Of a stretch of 64,000 nt of DNA, positions 13,364-26,409 are shown one piece after another; positions within the stretch are counted from its first letter, which is position 1, and each line of letters starts with the position of its first letter. Origin of the DNA: Druceiella hillmani. Lineage: Eukaryota; Arthropoda; Insecta; Lepidoptera; Hepialidae. The DNA lies in contig JAYKKI010000032.1 in NCBI GenBank assembly GCA_039881145.1, forward strand, positions 10,903,501-10,967,500, read 5' to 3'. Both the position numbers and the translations under genes were made by a program. Below the pieces are notes generated by a model, which was given only the letters and a program-made list of their open reading frames with translations, was not told the origin of the DNA and made no database searches.

Positions 13364-14335
13364 TTTGCTGACACCCTGAGACACTGGTCCTTAGGAATCA
13401 TTGTCCAAAATCTAGTCTCACGCTGAAGGATCTATCTGTCAGACTCACATATAAATAACTGCTGTACTTAAGGTGGAATCGCGACATATGATTTAAAAAC
13501 CAATAAAATATATCAATCTAATCTCTATCTGAAACTAAGAGAAAACATAAAAATTTCTTTACCGAAGACAAGACATGCACTCAACATACTTGCAAATATT
13601 TTGGGCTAGAACAATTAGTTTTAAAGGTATCATTGAGAGCCCGAAATATAGCTTTCTATCAAAACAATATGAAGTATGCAGCAGATCGTCGACAAGAGAA
13701 ACAAGTTCATAAAACACTAACGTAAAAAGATGGTAAATGTTAATCAGCTAACTAATTGATAAAAAAATATTTTTAACCTTGCCCTGAGACACCAATTCAC
13801 TTTTAATAGAATTTTCCTTCAAAATTTCAGAGAGATAGGAGATATATTTCTGTTCCTCTATTCATTCCTACTTTATAGGCACTTTCAAAAAGTCATCACG
13901 CATAGTTATAAAAACATTCTCATTCTGACTGATTATAAATTTTTAGTCGCAACTGCGACATACCACCTCTTTCATATCGTCTCTGCGAGAATCGGTTTAA
14001 AATTTGTTACATTGCCAATTTAAATCCAATCCAAAGCCCTCACATTGGCAAAGGGCGGCAACGAGAAACTGATGGCCTTGAATGTATTCAGCGTGCGCCT
14101 AGTAGTCAACTTAGTTCGCGTAATTCTCTTCGCGGTCACACAAATTTCGAGTCGATTCTACTAATCTCAGGTTTTATTTCACGCACTGACGATTTGGGAA
14201 AGTATCTGACTAATACGTTAAGATAACATTGAGTACATTTGTATATTTCGTCCAAATAATTTTTCATTTTCATTTCTATGGGTAGCAAATGCCACGTTTT
14301 ATAAATATTTCTTGAAAAACAACACAATTAAAAAA

Positions 14336-17170
14336 CAATGTAATTTAAAAACTCTACAAGTTTTTTTTTAATATTTACCAAAAGAATAAAGTATATTTAC
14401 TGATATTAATCTGAATAGTTAACATTAAAAATATTTATAGAGCAATTTTTGAGGGGACAATTAATCAGTTACTCAAAAAACATTTTTCTCAACTTCATTC
14501 TAAAAGCTTAATTATTTCAAAAGAACGAGTTATAACGATTTCTTCCAATTTTCTTCAGAATTCGCTGTACAATATTTACAAAAGACTATGTTAATGATAT
14601 CTACAAAAAAACATGCCCTCCCCGCCCTATTCATTTCGAAATAATTTCTACTACTTCACTGAATTTATTCTTCCTTAAATTTCTTCTACTGCTGTTTAGA
14701 AAACAGAAATATATGACTATTAGCGATCATGAAATGTATACCGCTTACAAATGGATGACTTTAGTACTTAATTTTCAGAGGCAAAGGTTTGGTGAATGAC
14801 TCTTTAATTCTATATTAGAATTACTTAAAAAATTAACGAGTATACTTGTTTGTTTACTGTAATAGGCTGAAATAATGCCATTGTGTAGCATGAGTTTTCT
14901 CCTTGTAATCAGTCTTTCTTCAAAACAAAAGGTAAATAAAACGTGTTTATTCTTCCACAAAATTTTATATTTGAAATTTGTTCTTTTAAAAAATCAGCCA
15001 TGTTTTATAAGCACTTCATCCTCATTTTTATTGAAAGCAAAACTGTAGGAAGAAACCACTTACTCTGTTAATCGTTAATAAATTTCTGGGTTAATATAAC
15101 AGTATACGTAGCTTTTGTCAACGTTAGGTTACTTTGTCTAAATTATGGGATATCTATATTATACAATATTGTTTATTTTTATGTCAAGGTCGTAGACCGC
15201 ATATTTATTTGCTCCAGATGTAAGTCGTACAGAAGCCATGTTGTCTTTGTTGACTGCCATCATATAACATCTTTCTCGAAAATATTTCTCTTTGTGCTAG
15301 ATGAGACCATATAATCAATGGATAGTCGAAGTGATAGTAAAATTTATTCTAATTAAGATCGTATTGAGGATAATAAAAGTTATTTCATAAAAAAATCTTT
15401 AACGTTATATCCTTTTTTTTGCAATTTTCAAATTGCCGCCATATTAAAACAAATTAATCCCTTTTTTCAAAAGAAAATTAAAACTAAATTTTTTTTTCAA
15501 AAGGACATCAAAAACAAAAAGTTTTTGTTTCGAAATGATAACATAATTTTTAATGCATTTTATAGAGCCAAAGCAGTAACTATTTCAATTATTTTTTTTC
15601 AAATGACATTGTTGAGATAAGTTTTTTAAGATGATTTATTTAGAAATAAAAATGTTATCTATAATAATTAAAATGTTCTATCAAATAAATACGAAAACTT
15701 TCGTTTGTCTGCAGTAAAATTTTTATTAATTATTTTATTTCCATTAATAGAAATCTACGAATATGATTTGGTTTTTAACCAATATACTCAGTTTAAATTA
15801 TTAAAAATATGTGTCATAAATTTTGAATTAAGTTGACAACCGAAGTGGTAGTTGTATCATTCCTTAAATGTAATTAAAAGTAGTGATAAAAATATGCAAA
15901 TGAGGATATACTTTTATGCTTACATTATAATTTGTTTCTTATTTATTCAACTAAATTTAAATATCGGTGGGGAAAATTTGTACATGATACCAAAGATAAT
16001 TAAACTTGGACTAAATTCATTGAATTTCACGTCTCTTTAATAATGTGCAGGAAAAACGGTATGAATTTTGCCCTCGAGCTACTTTTACGTTTTATGTTTT
16101 TAACTGCAAATAATATTTTAGTTATGTAATTAGGAAGACGGTATATTAATATCACTTCACTTCATTACATTAATATGCTCCTCTTATTTCATTATATTTA
16201 AGGACACCAAAAATAAGAGATTGTAATTATATGTCAGATAATAAGTACTACTTCTGTGGATATTGGCATATTTAATAACGTTAACATAAGTTCTAGAAAT
16301 AAAAAATACTATTCCAACGTATATACTATACCCTCGTATTTCATTTACTACGGATTTAAAACTAGATTTAATTTTGGGGTATTCCCCAGTACTGGATTTA
16401 CGAAATTATCCTAATTTATGCAAAAGCTTCTCAAGTGAGCTCTTTAGCTGATTTAGGGGTATTCAGCAGACAAAATTCTTCAGTTAGGCGTCATAACAAT
16501 TATATGTCTAATTTAATAGGGAATGGCGTTCATCTTTATAATCATAGCAGTCGTTCTTGAGCTAGAGACAAATTTTCGCCATCCCTTAGGAAATTATTGA
16601 TGAGCCCGTCGCATAGCATTTATAATTTGCAACAATTTTCGCATCGTTTTTATTTTTCATTTCAGATGGAGCCCATACAATAGAAGATTCGGTACTCGAA
16701 ATTGATTTAAACCCATTTTATTTTATGTAATGCACCCAAAGGCTTGGCTCTAAGTTTCGTTAATCGAGCTCATTTTGGCCTATTTACATTTCTCATTAAA
16801 ATTCTCATTTCTCATTAAATTCAGAATCTTTCGACAACCTTCCAGAAAAAGTCCCGAACTCGTGAATATGAACTTATTAGCTAATAATACTTCCAATGTT
16901 ACTTCCTTATTTTAATAGACTATATAATTTAATAATGCTAAATTTTAAGATACTTTTAACCCTTAAAAAATCACTCACGTCTGTTACAGCAATTTAATAC
17001 GGTAATAAAGCATGATAACCCGCATATGAATCAATAAACAATACACAAAAATATCCCCATATGTGGGGATTGGTGCAAAATAAGTACCATTTTTTTTTAA
17101 TTCCCCATGTAATATGGGATATAGTTACAATGAGCTAATAGTAAGGGTCTCAAAAATTGTGAAATAATAG
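14336..17170. other. Non-genic AT-rich region
   Basis: I see no gene. The start is weakly similar to 50.3 kb (both have 'cttgaaaaa-aacaca'). A small direct duplication of 'catttctcattaaa' sits near 16,789-16,819. ORFs of 61-63 codons at 14.2, 14.9 and 15.9 kb show no domain. Confidence 0.5.
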
Positions 17171-17580
17171 GATTTATAGATGCCCATGCATAGGTTCAAA
17201 GAAAATACTGCGGTAAATTTATGTGTCATGTGTCACACGGCATTTTTGTGACCGTAGCATATATATGAGTTTTGAAAATTTAATATGTGTAAATAGTTTA
17301 ATAGAAATACTATATAGTCTTATATGTTTATATGTACCCAAATGTTTACGAAACCCTCGTAGTGCAACTTCTGTCCCCATGCACAGGTTGAAAGAAAATA
17401 CTGCGATAATTTAATGTCATAATTTTTTACACCGTGTTTTTACGACTGTGGCATACATATGAGTTTTAAAAAATTAATACGTGTAAATAGTTTAATACAA
17501 ATACTATATACCCTTATATGTTTATATGTACCAAAATGTTTACGAAACCCTTGTAGCGCGACTTCTACCCGAGCTTAACC
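17171..17580 (+). repeat. Two tandem tails of dispersed repeat family 1, ~193 bp period
   Basis: Two tandem copies begin with 'cccatgcayaggttsaaag' at about 17182 and 17375. Each continues through 'gtaaatagtttaatag/caaa', 'tatatgtttatatgtacc' and a 'gtttacgaaaccctcgtagt'-like end, finishing near 'gacttctacccgagctta'. This is the clearest view of the family tail. Confidence 0.85.
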
Positions 17581-17632
17581 GATTTATTTGATTAAGCTGT
17601 ATTCATAGTCAAATTAACTTGTTAGCGTATCT

Positions 17633-17696
17633 CTTACGAAATATATCAACATATTCCGTACGAATACGTAGGGAATACGTTTATATATTTCGTAAG
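17633..17696. repeat. Inverted repeat, 14 bp perfect outer arms
   Basis: Arms 17633-17646 ('cttacgaaatatat') and 17683-17696 are exact reverse complements. A shorter imperfect inverted pair ('tattccgtac' and 'gtagggaata') is nested inside, so the whole block can fold. Confidence 0.8.
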
Positions 17697-17907
17697 GATT
17701 CTAAAATAAATCTTCAATTTTATACTCTTCAACCTTTGACCGTAAAAGAACGCCGCGCCGTTTAGTTTAAAAAAAGGATTCAAAACCAAAATAATGAAGT
17801 CACGAAATATATTCTTTTAATATTGAACTAATAAAGTTTCTCGGATGAAATTTCCCATTACATCAACCCAAATGTCCCCAGTCACTCTTGCTTTGTTAAA
17901 ATATAAT

Positions 17908-18000
17908 AACAATAAAAATATTATAGATACTTGATTACGTTTGACTTTTTTAACGAGAATTATAAAAGATTAATGGTGTCGTTGAAAACTCGACAACCCT
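17908..18000 (+). repeat. Dispersed repeat family 3, copy 1
   Basis: About 90 bp matching 24,318-24,410 with few changes. Shared landmarks are 'aataaaaatattataga', 'gattacgttt', 'aaagattaatg' and 'cgttgaaaactc'. Similarity fades further 3'. Superfamily unknown. Confidence 0.75.
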
Positions 18001-19079
18001 CCCCGTTTCGACATCCCATGAAAGAGGATATTATTTCCGAAGGCTCACTTTAATCATTCAAATTGCCCAAATTCTGTGCATCATCATTACTTTTTCTTTT
18101 ATGAATGAAACTGGAAGGCGATTTAGGAAATTGCATTGTGAAATTCCAGTGGCGTGACTTTTTAATAGGCCACTATATATTTTAAATTTATTTAGCTATA
18201 TAATATGTCATACCCATGATATGTAACATGAGCATGTATTCATTTAGCAGTGTAAGTTAAGTCATGATATAGGAAAATAATTTACGTCACTAGGAATCAC
18301 ATGCAAAACGTCCGCGCGGATTTGAATAATTTGAATAAGTATTTTTCTTTAAATCACCCTATTTTCCTTACCTATTTAATTAGATTATCGCGGTATGTCT
18401 GCTACGTAAACTTTAACACTCCTTTAACTAAATTATCACAGAAGTTTTTCAAGTAAAATTTAATATCTTTGAGGAATATTGCATTGACCATTTATGGAAT
18501 ATTATTTGCTAATTTACCTAGTAGAATATAAATAGCATGTTTCAGATGAAATAGTTTATATTAAGTTATATAATTTGTTTTCAATACAAACTGATAACAT
18601 TCATTTTCAATCTTTTAGGTTTTATATTTTAAAAAACTACCACAAAAATCTCTACATTGAGTAGTTTTGGATATACTGTAATGAACGTATCAGATTTCGA
18701 TATCGCATTTTATTTTCAACAGAGTTGAGATAAGATAAACTATCAAATGCGCATTTAATTATTTGCTTAATGGATTATTAGATAGTGTTTTAGATTATCA
18801 AGGTTATCAAATATGGTTGGATTTCTTAAAATAAAAACATGAGTTACTGAGACGTTGCCAGATTTGAAATATAGCGTTAAATTTATAGATAAAGAAATTG
18901 AAAACGTTTATAATATCCGTCATAGTTAAAATTTGGTAACAACAACAGTAATGTCTTTGCATTGCCGTGATCCAGTTGTATTAAAATCAACCGCTGTATT
19001 ACGGTTCATGCTTAATAAATTATATTACGTCTTCTTGATTGACAAGGATCGATCATAGCGATTAAAAGTTTTGGTATGT
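18001..19079. other. Non-genic region upstream of the copia relic
   Basis: AT-rich with no recognisable gene. Any 5' LTR and most of gag of the downstream copia element should lie here, but I cannot identify an LTR. Confidence 0.45.
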
Positions 19080-21250
19080 AAATAACTCAGGATTCCATCA
19101 AAGCAAAGATTTTACAAGAGGTCAGAACAGCTGACAGTAAAACGACCATCTTTATTATAAAAAGGAATTTAAAAAAAATAGTATCAAAATAATCCGCAGA
19201 AAGAACTGTATTATTTTAATTGCAACAATTTTGATGATGTTAAAATGGAATGCAACTCAGAACAAAGATAAAAAAAGTTTAAAGCACGATAACATAAGTT
19301 ATTCTATTAGTTTAGAAACCTCAACAAATAACACTGAGACTTGGTACATAGTATATGGTGCCCCCATGCACATGCCGAAATATAAATACCTCCTGCACTG
19401 AAAAAGGAACAACCGCTGCAATGTGGCAGCAGGGACGGTACCACCTATCAAGACAAACAAAGATCGGCAGAAAACAAATTACTGGAAGTGAAGGGTTTCG
19501 TTCAAGCTTGTCTGGATGTCTACATTACCAATTCATTGCAATAAAACCTTACTCAAAAAGGTATTATGTGTACCAGACCAGGCAACAAAGTTGCTGTAAT
19601 AAAACCAAATAATTAGAAACTGTGGCCAAATAGTGTTTAGTGAGGATGGTAGTTTAATAAAGTGCAGAAAAAATTAAACCGTGCCAACCGCAAGTATGGA
19701 AAATGGCATGTGCTATTTAAATGCATTCAACAGTCGTGAAGAGAAAATGCGTTTTTCTCAGAATCCCCCGTAAAAAGAGAAATTCTGTCCTAATAAATAT
19801 GATAAAGTCCGAGAGCGAATCGGCTACACTTTGTATTACCGCAGGCTCCCGAAATACATTAGAGTCAAGAGACGTATCGTATCCATAGACCGTATGTTTG
19901 GTATGGAAGACACTCTTCGAAATGAGTCTTCATCAAATAAAAACGCATATTCTCAAAATATAAGTATGGAAATTCCTATATCTGATATAACACCGAGACC
20001 AAAGAACAAACAAATATAAATGTTTCAAAACTAATAGAGAATAGAGTTACTTATATTACAATAAGCCGTAACTTCATATCGTTAAATTATCAAAAAGCAA
20101 CAAAGTCGACTATATATATAAGAAAACAGAAAATATCTACATAGAGAAAACTCTCATCTGTCTCAAATATCTACAGAGAAAATCTCGTCATCTAAATAAA
20201 TAAAATGCAGTTTATTTAAAAATAGAACAACGATAACATTTTTATATTATTGGTAAAAAAATCTCCAAAAAGCAAATATAGTGAAAAATGGTGGTATTCT
20301 CTTATTATGCAACTATACCAGAGAGTGAATTGGAAAATTAAATCGAATAAGGCTAATAAAGTGCAATCAAAATAAAGCAAGTAACATTATAATATTTGAA
20401 GGAACTCTTAGAATAAAGAGTATGTAATTTTACTGAATACAGGTACATTGTGTCGTTAAAATATATACATTACACTATCCAAGATACGGGTATGCAAACC
20501 AGATATGACATGTAAATAAAACAATCACTTTATGAGTTAAACCAAGCGCCCTGGATGATTTAGAATTAGACAGTTTAACTTCGTTTTGAACAAGTTTGAC
20601 TCTACTAGAAACAAAACTGATTCCCATGTAAAACAGCTATAAAGTGACAATACAAAGAAGTAGAGAAGCAGTAGGATCACTAATTTATGCTATCACTTTG
20701 AGCGGAACTTATATCTCATTCTCGGTGTGTTAGCTTTGGTAAATGTTTATACAGTTACAACAAAATCTCATTGAAATGTAATGGAGAATATATCTAAAAA
20801 AAAGTGGATTCTTATTGTGCTATTTGCATGATGCAGGCTATGCAAACGATATTGAAACCAAATGCTCAACTACTGTATGCATAAACCTTAAGAACGGAGT
20901 CATCTGGTACACTCAAAGTGTAGCTTTCTACCACCGCAGCAGAATTCATGTTAGCCTGTAAAGCTATCGATGAGGCGGTATTGATGAGCACTTTGGTTGG
21001 AACAATTACTATATGATCTGAGTAAATTTAATAAAAAACTTTCGTTTAAAAATTAATAACTTAAGTGCTATAAGTGCAATCAGAAACGGCGAGTTTCACA
21101 AAAGATGTAAATACAGTTATACAGATATTAGGTGAAAATTTAGAAATCAAAATTTTATGAAAATACTATAGATGTGAATCACGTATGTATTCAAACTCAA
21201 TGTGCTGATATATCTGTAAACAAAATTGCATAAACTAAAGCAACTTTGTT
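19080..21250 (+). mobile_element. Decayed Ty1/copia LTR retrotransposon
   Basis: Fragments appear in the canonical copia order, in shifting frames with stops. Gag end: 'IKAKILQEVRTADSK' (19,097). Zinc-knuckle relic 'NCNNFDDVKMECNS' (19,219), with its first Cys and His lost. Protease relic 'TWYIVYGAPMHMP' (19,339), where the family has WxxDSGA, so the catalytic Asp is gone. GAG-preintegrase-like 'MWQQGRYHLSR' (19,422). An integrase C-terminal-like stretch (19,810-20,010). RT relic 'IYITLSKIRVCKPDMTCK' (about 20,465) and 'QAP' (about 20,545), where the family has LNKxxYGLKQAPRxW. Then 'REAVGSLIYAITLS' (20,662), RNase H relics 'DAGYANDIETKCSTTVC' (20,832) and 'STTAAEFMLACKAIDEA' (20,928), and 'IRNGEFHKRCKYSYTDIR' (21,079), ending near 'CADISVNKIA'. 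The integrase core and the RT active-site (YVDD) region are deleted. It is dead. It sits in copy 1 of the duplication, and the matching interval of copy 2 is far shorter. Confidence 0.92.
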
Positions 21251-22744
21251 TAATGTGTTTATTGTTGTCTGCATTAAAAATTTGTTGATACTATGTAATC
21301 TGTTAATTATTAACAATCTGTTATTCAAATTTATTCAACATTCAAATTATATTGTACAATGTATCTATTGTCAATACTTGGTCTTCAATGGTAATTTAGT
21401 ATATGGTAGCTGCAATTAATTCCATTCATTCTGTATGTATTAGGTAATGTTATTGGAAACAGTGTAATGGTATTACGTTTTGTCAATCCCTGTCCTACAA
21501 ATACTGTATTAATACACATTAATATTAGTATTTAATGTTAAGATAGTACTACTGTTTTTTTTTTTATCCTGTGGAAAATTATTTAGTTCCATCAACTTGT
21601 AAATAGATGTCTTGTAATATATAAAATATAAATTCAGGTAAAATCAGATATATATCTACTTAAACTTTGAGTACGATTTACTATGTAAGTTTAGTTTTAA
21701 ATAGGTATATAAGTTTACTTTGTATAGGGAAATGAAACCTGTCAAGTGATTTTACGTTGGAGGGAGGGTGTAAGTATTTGGTTAAATGTCGCCACATTAT
21801 TGATAACCTTATTAGTTTATGGTAGAGTATATAATACCCGCGACTCAATAACCAAACTTCCTCTTTCTCTTTTCTGCTCGGGGACATCGAAAGTTGGAGT
21901 GGCTATTCATATGGATTCCCCATCAATGAAAATCTCAAAGATCGCCACATGTTCCCACTGACTCGATGTTAATTTAATGTGAATAATGTCACTTCTCTTA
22001 CTGAGTAATAGAACCATTTCCAGATTGAAATATAATTAGTCACATCGAAATTTTCAGAGAAAATAATCGTGTTTAATCTCATGTCAATATTTTGAAGTAT
22101 ATTTACGTTAGCAATGATATTTCTTATTACGAAAATGGAATTACGAAAGATATCGTTAAAGTTTTCGAAAAGTAATTCACACTGGAAACTAAATATTTAA
22201 TTAAGGACGCAAAGGAAAAACTACTTGTCCGTCCCGACTTCCGGGAAAAAATGAGCCTGTTACTGCATGTTTTTTTAATTACTTTTTTACAAAATAATTA
22301 TTTATGGTTTATTCACTCATGGTATTTTGATTTAGTTAGGTTATTTATTCTACTACGTAATAATAAATCACATACGCTCTGGACCTTTCTTTTATATTTA
22401 TTTTTTGTGTGAATGCTATGGTCCGTTTTGATTACAGAAGATGGGCTCTATTAGATAATTCAATATTTTAACGTAGCAAAACTTATATAAAAGTTTAACC
22501 CAAGAATACTTCACCACTTTCACATTTCTTTCGATTCATTTTGGGTTATTGCTCCTTACTCCACGTTTCAAAGAGAAAATATATACCTATATCGTTCTAG
22601 ATATTATAATTTTTTGCGATTGTAAAGTCTGATATTAATTGGATAAGAAGTTTCTGTGCTAAAACCCAAAAAAATTTAAAACAAAGATTTGCAAAATTTT
22701 TCTCTTTACAAAATTAGTAAGATGAAAGAGAATAAATAATAATA
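21251..22744. other. Possible 3' LTR remains and non-genic spacer
   Basis: The first ~350 bases after the copia coding relic may include the decayed 3' LTR, but I find no matching 5' partner. The rest is AT-rich; overlapping 68-71 codon ORFs on both strands at 21.7-21.96 kb have no domain. Confidence 0.4.
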
Positions 22745-22940
22745 TGGAACTTTTTTGCCTACAAAATTGAAAGATGATTGATTATTTACATAACAAAAAT
22801 GGTACATCGAAAAAATATATATGCTATGTATAACTTGAGATAAATACGCAAATACGAGTATACTGCGCAAGTAAATTTAAATTTCTCTTTGGAATCTTGT
22901 TGATAGCAGCTTGACGCAAAGTAAGTTTTTCTTTTTCTGA
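22745..22940 (+). repeat. Duplication copy 1, block matching 53.97-54.17 kb
   Basis: Shared landmarks in the same order: 'gattatttacataac', 'aaaatggta', 'aaatacgcaa', 'gtaaatttaaat', and 'gacgcaaagta' with poly-pyrimidine after it. The minus-strand 90-codon ORF here lies in this block but is not conserved in the partner. Confidence 0.75.
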
Positions 22941-23734
22941 AACATTTTGTCGTCTTCGTAAATATTTTATTCCATGTACGTTTATAAAATTTTGAATTGA
23001 AAATAAAATTAATTAAATCATTCACGAAAATAGAACCTCTTTTATAATTTTGTAGCACTTATGTTCTACGGACAGTAGACATTTTCCATAGTATGCTATT
23101 ATGCCAATAAATCGCAAAATATTCAGATTTTTAAGTAATCGAGGGTTATGTACAAAAAAAATTTAATTAAACAAAAAAACGAGGTAATAATAAATGAAAT
23201 AAATGAGGCATTCAACAATTATCAAAATAATTAATAATAAATCCATAATTACGAGTAAAACGCGTACAAAAGGTGTGCGTATACACTTAGGTATAATAAA
23301 AAATGTAAACATTTAAGGGCAGTCCTTTTATTTTCCTTGAAAATATTAATATAATTTTTCCCTGCTCAAATATATTAGCCAGTGCTTTTTTCGTACGCTT
23401 AAAAATATTGACAATTCCTCAAAAACACTTTTATCTCTTTACTCGTAACTTTTTATAAATAAGATGAAAAAATATTACAGCTTCCCGAGTAATGGCGTTC
23501 TTACTAAAAAATGGCCTTAAAATGACAAATGTGATGATCCGTCAAAACACAAAGAAAATGAAAAACACAAAGGAACAGATTTTTGCTCTATTTAAGGAAC
23601 TCTCTTCAACGTTATGTAGACCCACCACCTTACCTTTACAAGTAAGGAAGCTGCGTCAAACAATAATTTTAGACTAATTTAAATAAAATTTATTTTTTTG
23701 GGCTAAAGAACTACATATTATATGTGAATGTCTA

Positions 23735-23900
23735 CCTTACTTCGTTGACTAAGTTTCCGTACCTCAAAAGGAAAAACAGAACCATTTCAAGATAACTATC
23801 GTGTTCGTTTATTCTTCTGTCACAGGCGTTTTTTTTCAACACTCTTTCAGGTAGAAACTTGAAATTTAGCATAATATTAAAGCATATATATTTTAATAGG
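23735..23900 (+). repeat. Dispersed repeat family 1, head only
   Basis: Contains 'tttccgtacctcaaaaggaa', 'ttcttctgtcacaggcgttt' and 'gaaacttgaaatttagcata'. Its position relative to the 22.7 kb block matches that of the 54.58 kb copy relative to 53.97 kb, so the insertion probably predates the duplication. Confidence 0.75.
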
Positions 23901-24317
23901 GTTTTGTAATGACATTTTGTTAAGTTTTCTGAATGCATAGCATTAAAATTGTTTTATACAAATTTTGTACAATCTATAGGGTGACAGTATATTCTTTCCC
24001 TCTCTCTTTCCTTCTCTCTCTGCCGTTTTATCCCATATCTTCCCTCATCTTTCTATCCGCAAAAGGATTTTTACTCCTGTCCCGTGCACACTATTCACTT
24101 GCTCAAGATACGCCATCAAGCCAATTCTATGAACTGCTTTTTGGTAAGTGTACGAGCTTTCCGGTTCTTTGTTACAAAAATATTCTATATACATGAAAAA
24201 AGACACATACGAAAGGCATTATTTGAACATTTAACATGATAAACTTATGTGAATGGTAGTAATAAAGCATGTCATATACTCTGCAATATCGAATTAAAGC
24301 AGTTTTACAAAAAATTA
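23901..24317. other. Pyrimidine-rich spacer with an unsupported ORF
   Basis: An 87-codon plus-strand ORF (23933-24196) begins through a strongly pyrimidine-biased stretch and is not conserved in the duplicate. I see no domain and do not call it a gene. Confidence 0.4.
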
Positions 24318-24410
24318 CAATAAAAATATTATAGACACTCGATTACGTTTGGATTTTTTGAAGGGATTATGAAAGATTAATGTTCACGTTGAAAACTCAA
24401 CGACTCTGTG
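24318..24410 (+). repeat. Dispersed repeat family 3, copy 2
   Basis: Partner of 17,908-18,000, same strand; see that entry for the shared landmarks. The next ~150 bases are GC-richer ('gccgatgagtcggcgtgtc') and may belong to the same element. Confidence 0.7.
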
Positions 24411-25131
24411 CCGATGAGTCGGCGTGTCAACATAAAATAAAAAAAAGAATTATATGGCCGACACCATTTTATATTACGTCGTTACTCTTTCGATCGTGAA
24501 TGAAGTTATGATTTTGCTGATTCAAAAGTATATTTTTCACTGATATTAATAACAAAAAAATGACATTCTTTATCGTGCAATTTTAAGCTGAATATATTTC
24601 AGCCCGTCCAATATGGTAGTTTTTTATATATAAAAAAAAACTTGTGAATAAATTGATATAATAGTCAGATGATACTAGTTTTCCATGATGCAAGGTTTAA
24701 TTCATTAAACCACAAAATGAAATAGGTGATGATATAAGGCTTCTTCTATATATCAATTATTTTACGTCTTTTATACTTAGAAAGGGTAATAAATGATGTT
24801 GAATAGCTATATTCTAACATTTTAGTGTTCAGAGAAACACAATTCTAGATTTCGATAAAATATATCTATTGCAATTATGTCAATGATTTCGTGATACACA
24901 CCAAATTAACAAAACTCCTTTTTATCTATATATTTTCATAATATATTTCTTTTATCTACATATTTTCATAACATATTTATATAGTTCGTAACATATTTTT
25001 ATTGTCCTTATAATCTGAATCCTTATAACCTATCCTTCATTTTTATTTTTACATAAAAGAAAAATTAGCACCCATTCGATGCACAATAATGCAATAATAA
25101 ACGAGACGAATTAAATTATGGCCGGCTTCTG

Positions 25132-25531
25132 AGACATGATATTGACATTACTTTTAATATGCACTGATATACATGATACTGACATTACTTTGATACTGAC
25201 ATTACTTTAATACTGACATAACTTATATTATGCACTGATAGACATGATGCTGACATTACTTTGATACTGACATAAATTTTAATATGCACTGATAGACATG
25301 ATACTGACATTACCTTGATACTGACATTACTTTGATACTGACATAACTTTTAATATGCACTTATAGACATGATACTGACATTACTTTAATAATGACTTAA
25401 CTTTTAATATGCACTGATGGACATGATACTCACATTACTTTGATATTGACATAAATTTTAATATGCACTGATTGACATGATACTGACATTACTTTGATAC
25501 TGACATAATTTTTAATATGCCCTGATAGACG
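25132..25531 (+). repeat. Tandem array, ~54 bp unit built on a ~17 bp subunit
   Basis: Seven units carry 'aatatgcactgatagacatg' followed by two or three copies of 'atactgacattacttt'. The number of 17 bp subunits varies between units, giving a higher-order structure. Divergence between units is low, so the array is young compared with its surroundings. No counterpart is seen in copy 2 of the duplication. Confidence 0.92.
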
Positions 25532-26409
25532 TAGAGTTATTGATAAATTACGACATTATTTCTCTATAACATACTTTTTTGGTAATGACATAAATATCCA
25601 CAAGACAGCAATACTAAATTGATTCTTAAAGAAAGTTAGAAAATAATTGAGATTGCGTAAGTTATATATTTATGATAAGTAATTAAAAAGGATCAGTACA
25701 CGAAAAGGTGTTTTATGGGAAGATTCCTGATTTCCGAATATTATAAGGTAATTCGAGGTAGATTCAGAACTACTTAGAAACTGGAAAATATATTTTTTTT
25801 AATAATATTAACATATTGGTTACCTGCGACGCTATTGGTAGATATAAAATTTACATGCCCGCTGGATTTTTATTGCAAGTTTATATACACAATAATAAAT
25901 TCGCTGAACATATTTTAAGTCTTGTTAAAGATTTGTTCAAAATGTTATTAAAATACATGTGAAATATTTGAAAATATTTAAATATTAGTATTATCTTGCC
26001 TTAAAATTGGAAATATCTAGTATTATCCTCTAGCACTTTTAAAAATAAATCAATTTATTTTCCTTTATTTATAAGTGTTTAGTAAAGGAATGATGAGCCA
26101 AAGTAAACAGTACGTAACTTCTGTTCATATTCTTAAAATTCTCCCATAAATATTAAGATTAAATACATATCCGAAGTTTGATATCGTTAAATGTGTTTTA
26201 CTTTACTAATATATGATATGGTGTAAACTGATACTTAAGAGTTATATTTCAGAGTTTTATTTCATTCATTTTAAAAATCTCATCTCGTTTAAAATATATT
26301 GATGATAAAAATAATTTTCATCAAAAAATTTATATTTTGCAGAATTATAAAGCATTTTACCACGTAGGGTTAGCTATAAAAGTAATTTTTTTTTAAAGCT
26401 TACGATTTT
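25532..26409. other. Non-genic AT-rich spacer
   Basis: Nothing recognisable on either strand. Confidence 0.55.

Larger units (their letters stand above)
8200..14335 (+). repeat. Ancient duplication, copy 1, first block
   Basis: This block is colinear with 40.87-50.29 kb on the same strand. By-eye anchors: 8352-8470 with 40992-41110; 9105-9230 with 42165-42290; 9438-9480 with 42461-42500; 9735-9930 with 42728-42920; 10590-10740 with 43660-43805; 11113-11262 with 44052-44215; 11550-11600 with 48030-48080; 12080-12240 with 48500-48630; 13950-14330 with 49930-50290. The order never changes. Copy 2 carries about 3.5 kb of extra DNA between the 11.26 and 11.55 kb equivalents. No intact ORF is shared across the pair, so the duplicated DNA looks non-coding now. 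Confidence 0.8.

Noticed and set aside
23933..24196. 87-codon ORF with a hydrophobic start, resembling a secreted protein with a donor after it
   Set aside because: The first half is a pyrimidine-rich tract giving Ser/Leu/Phe/Pro by composition, and the duplicate lacks it.
25132..25531. CRISPR-like regular repeat
   Set aside because: The units are contiguous with no unique spacers, and the genome context is eukaryotic.
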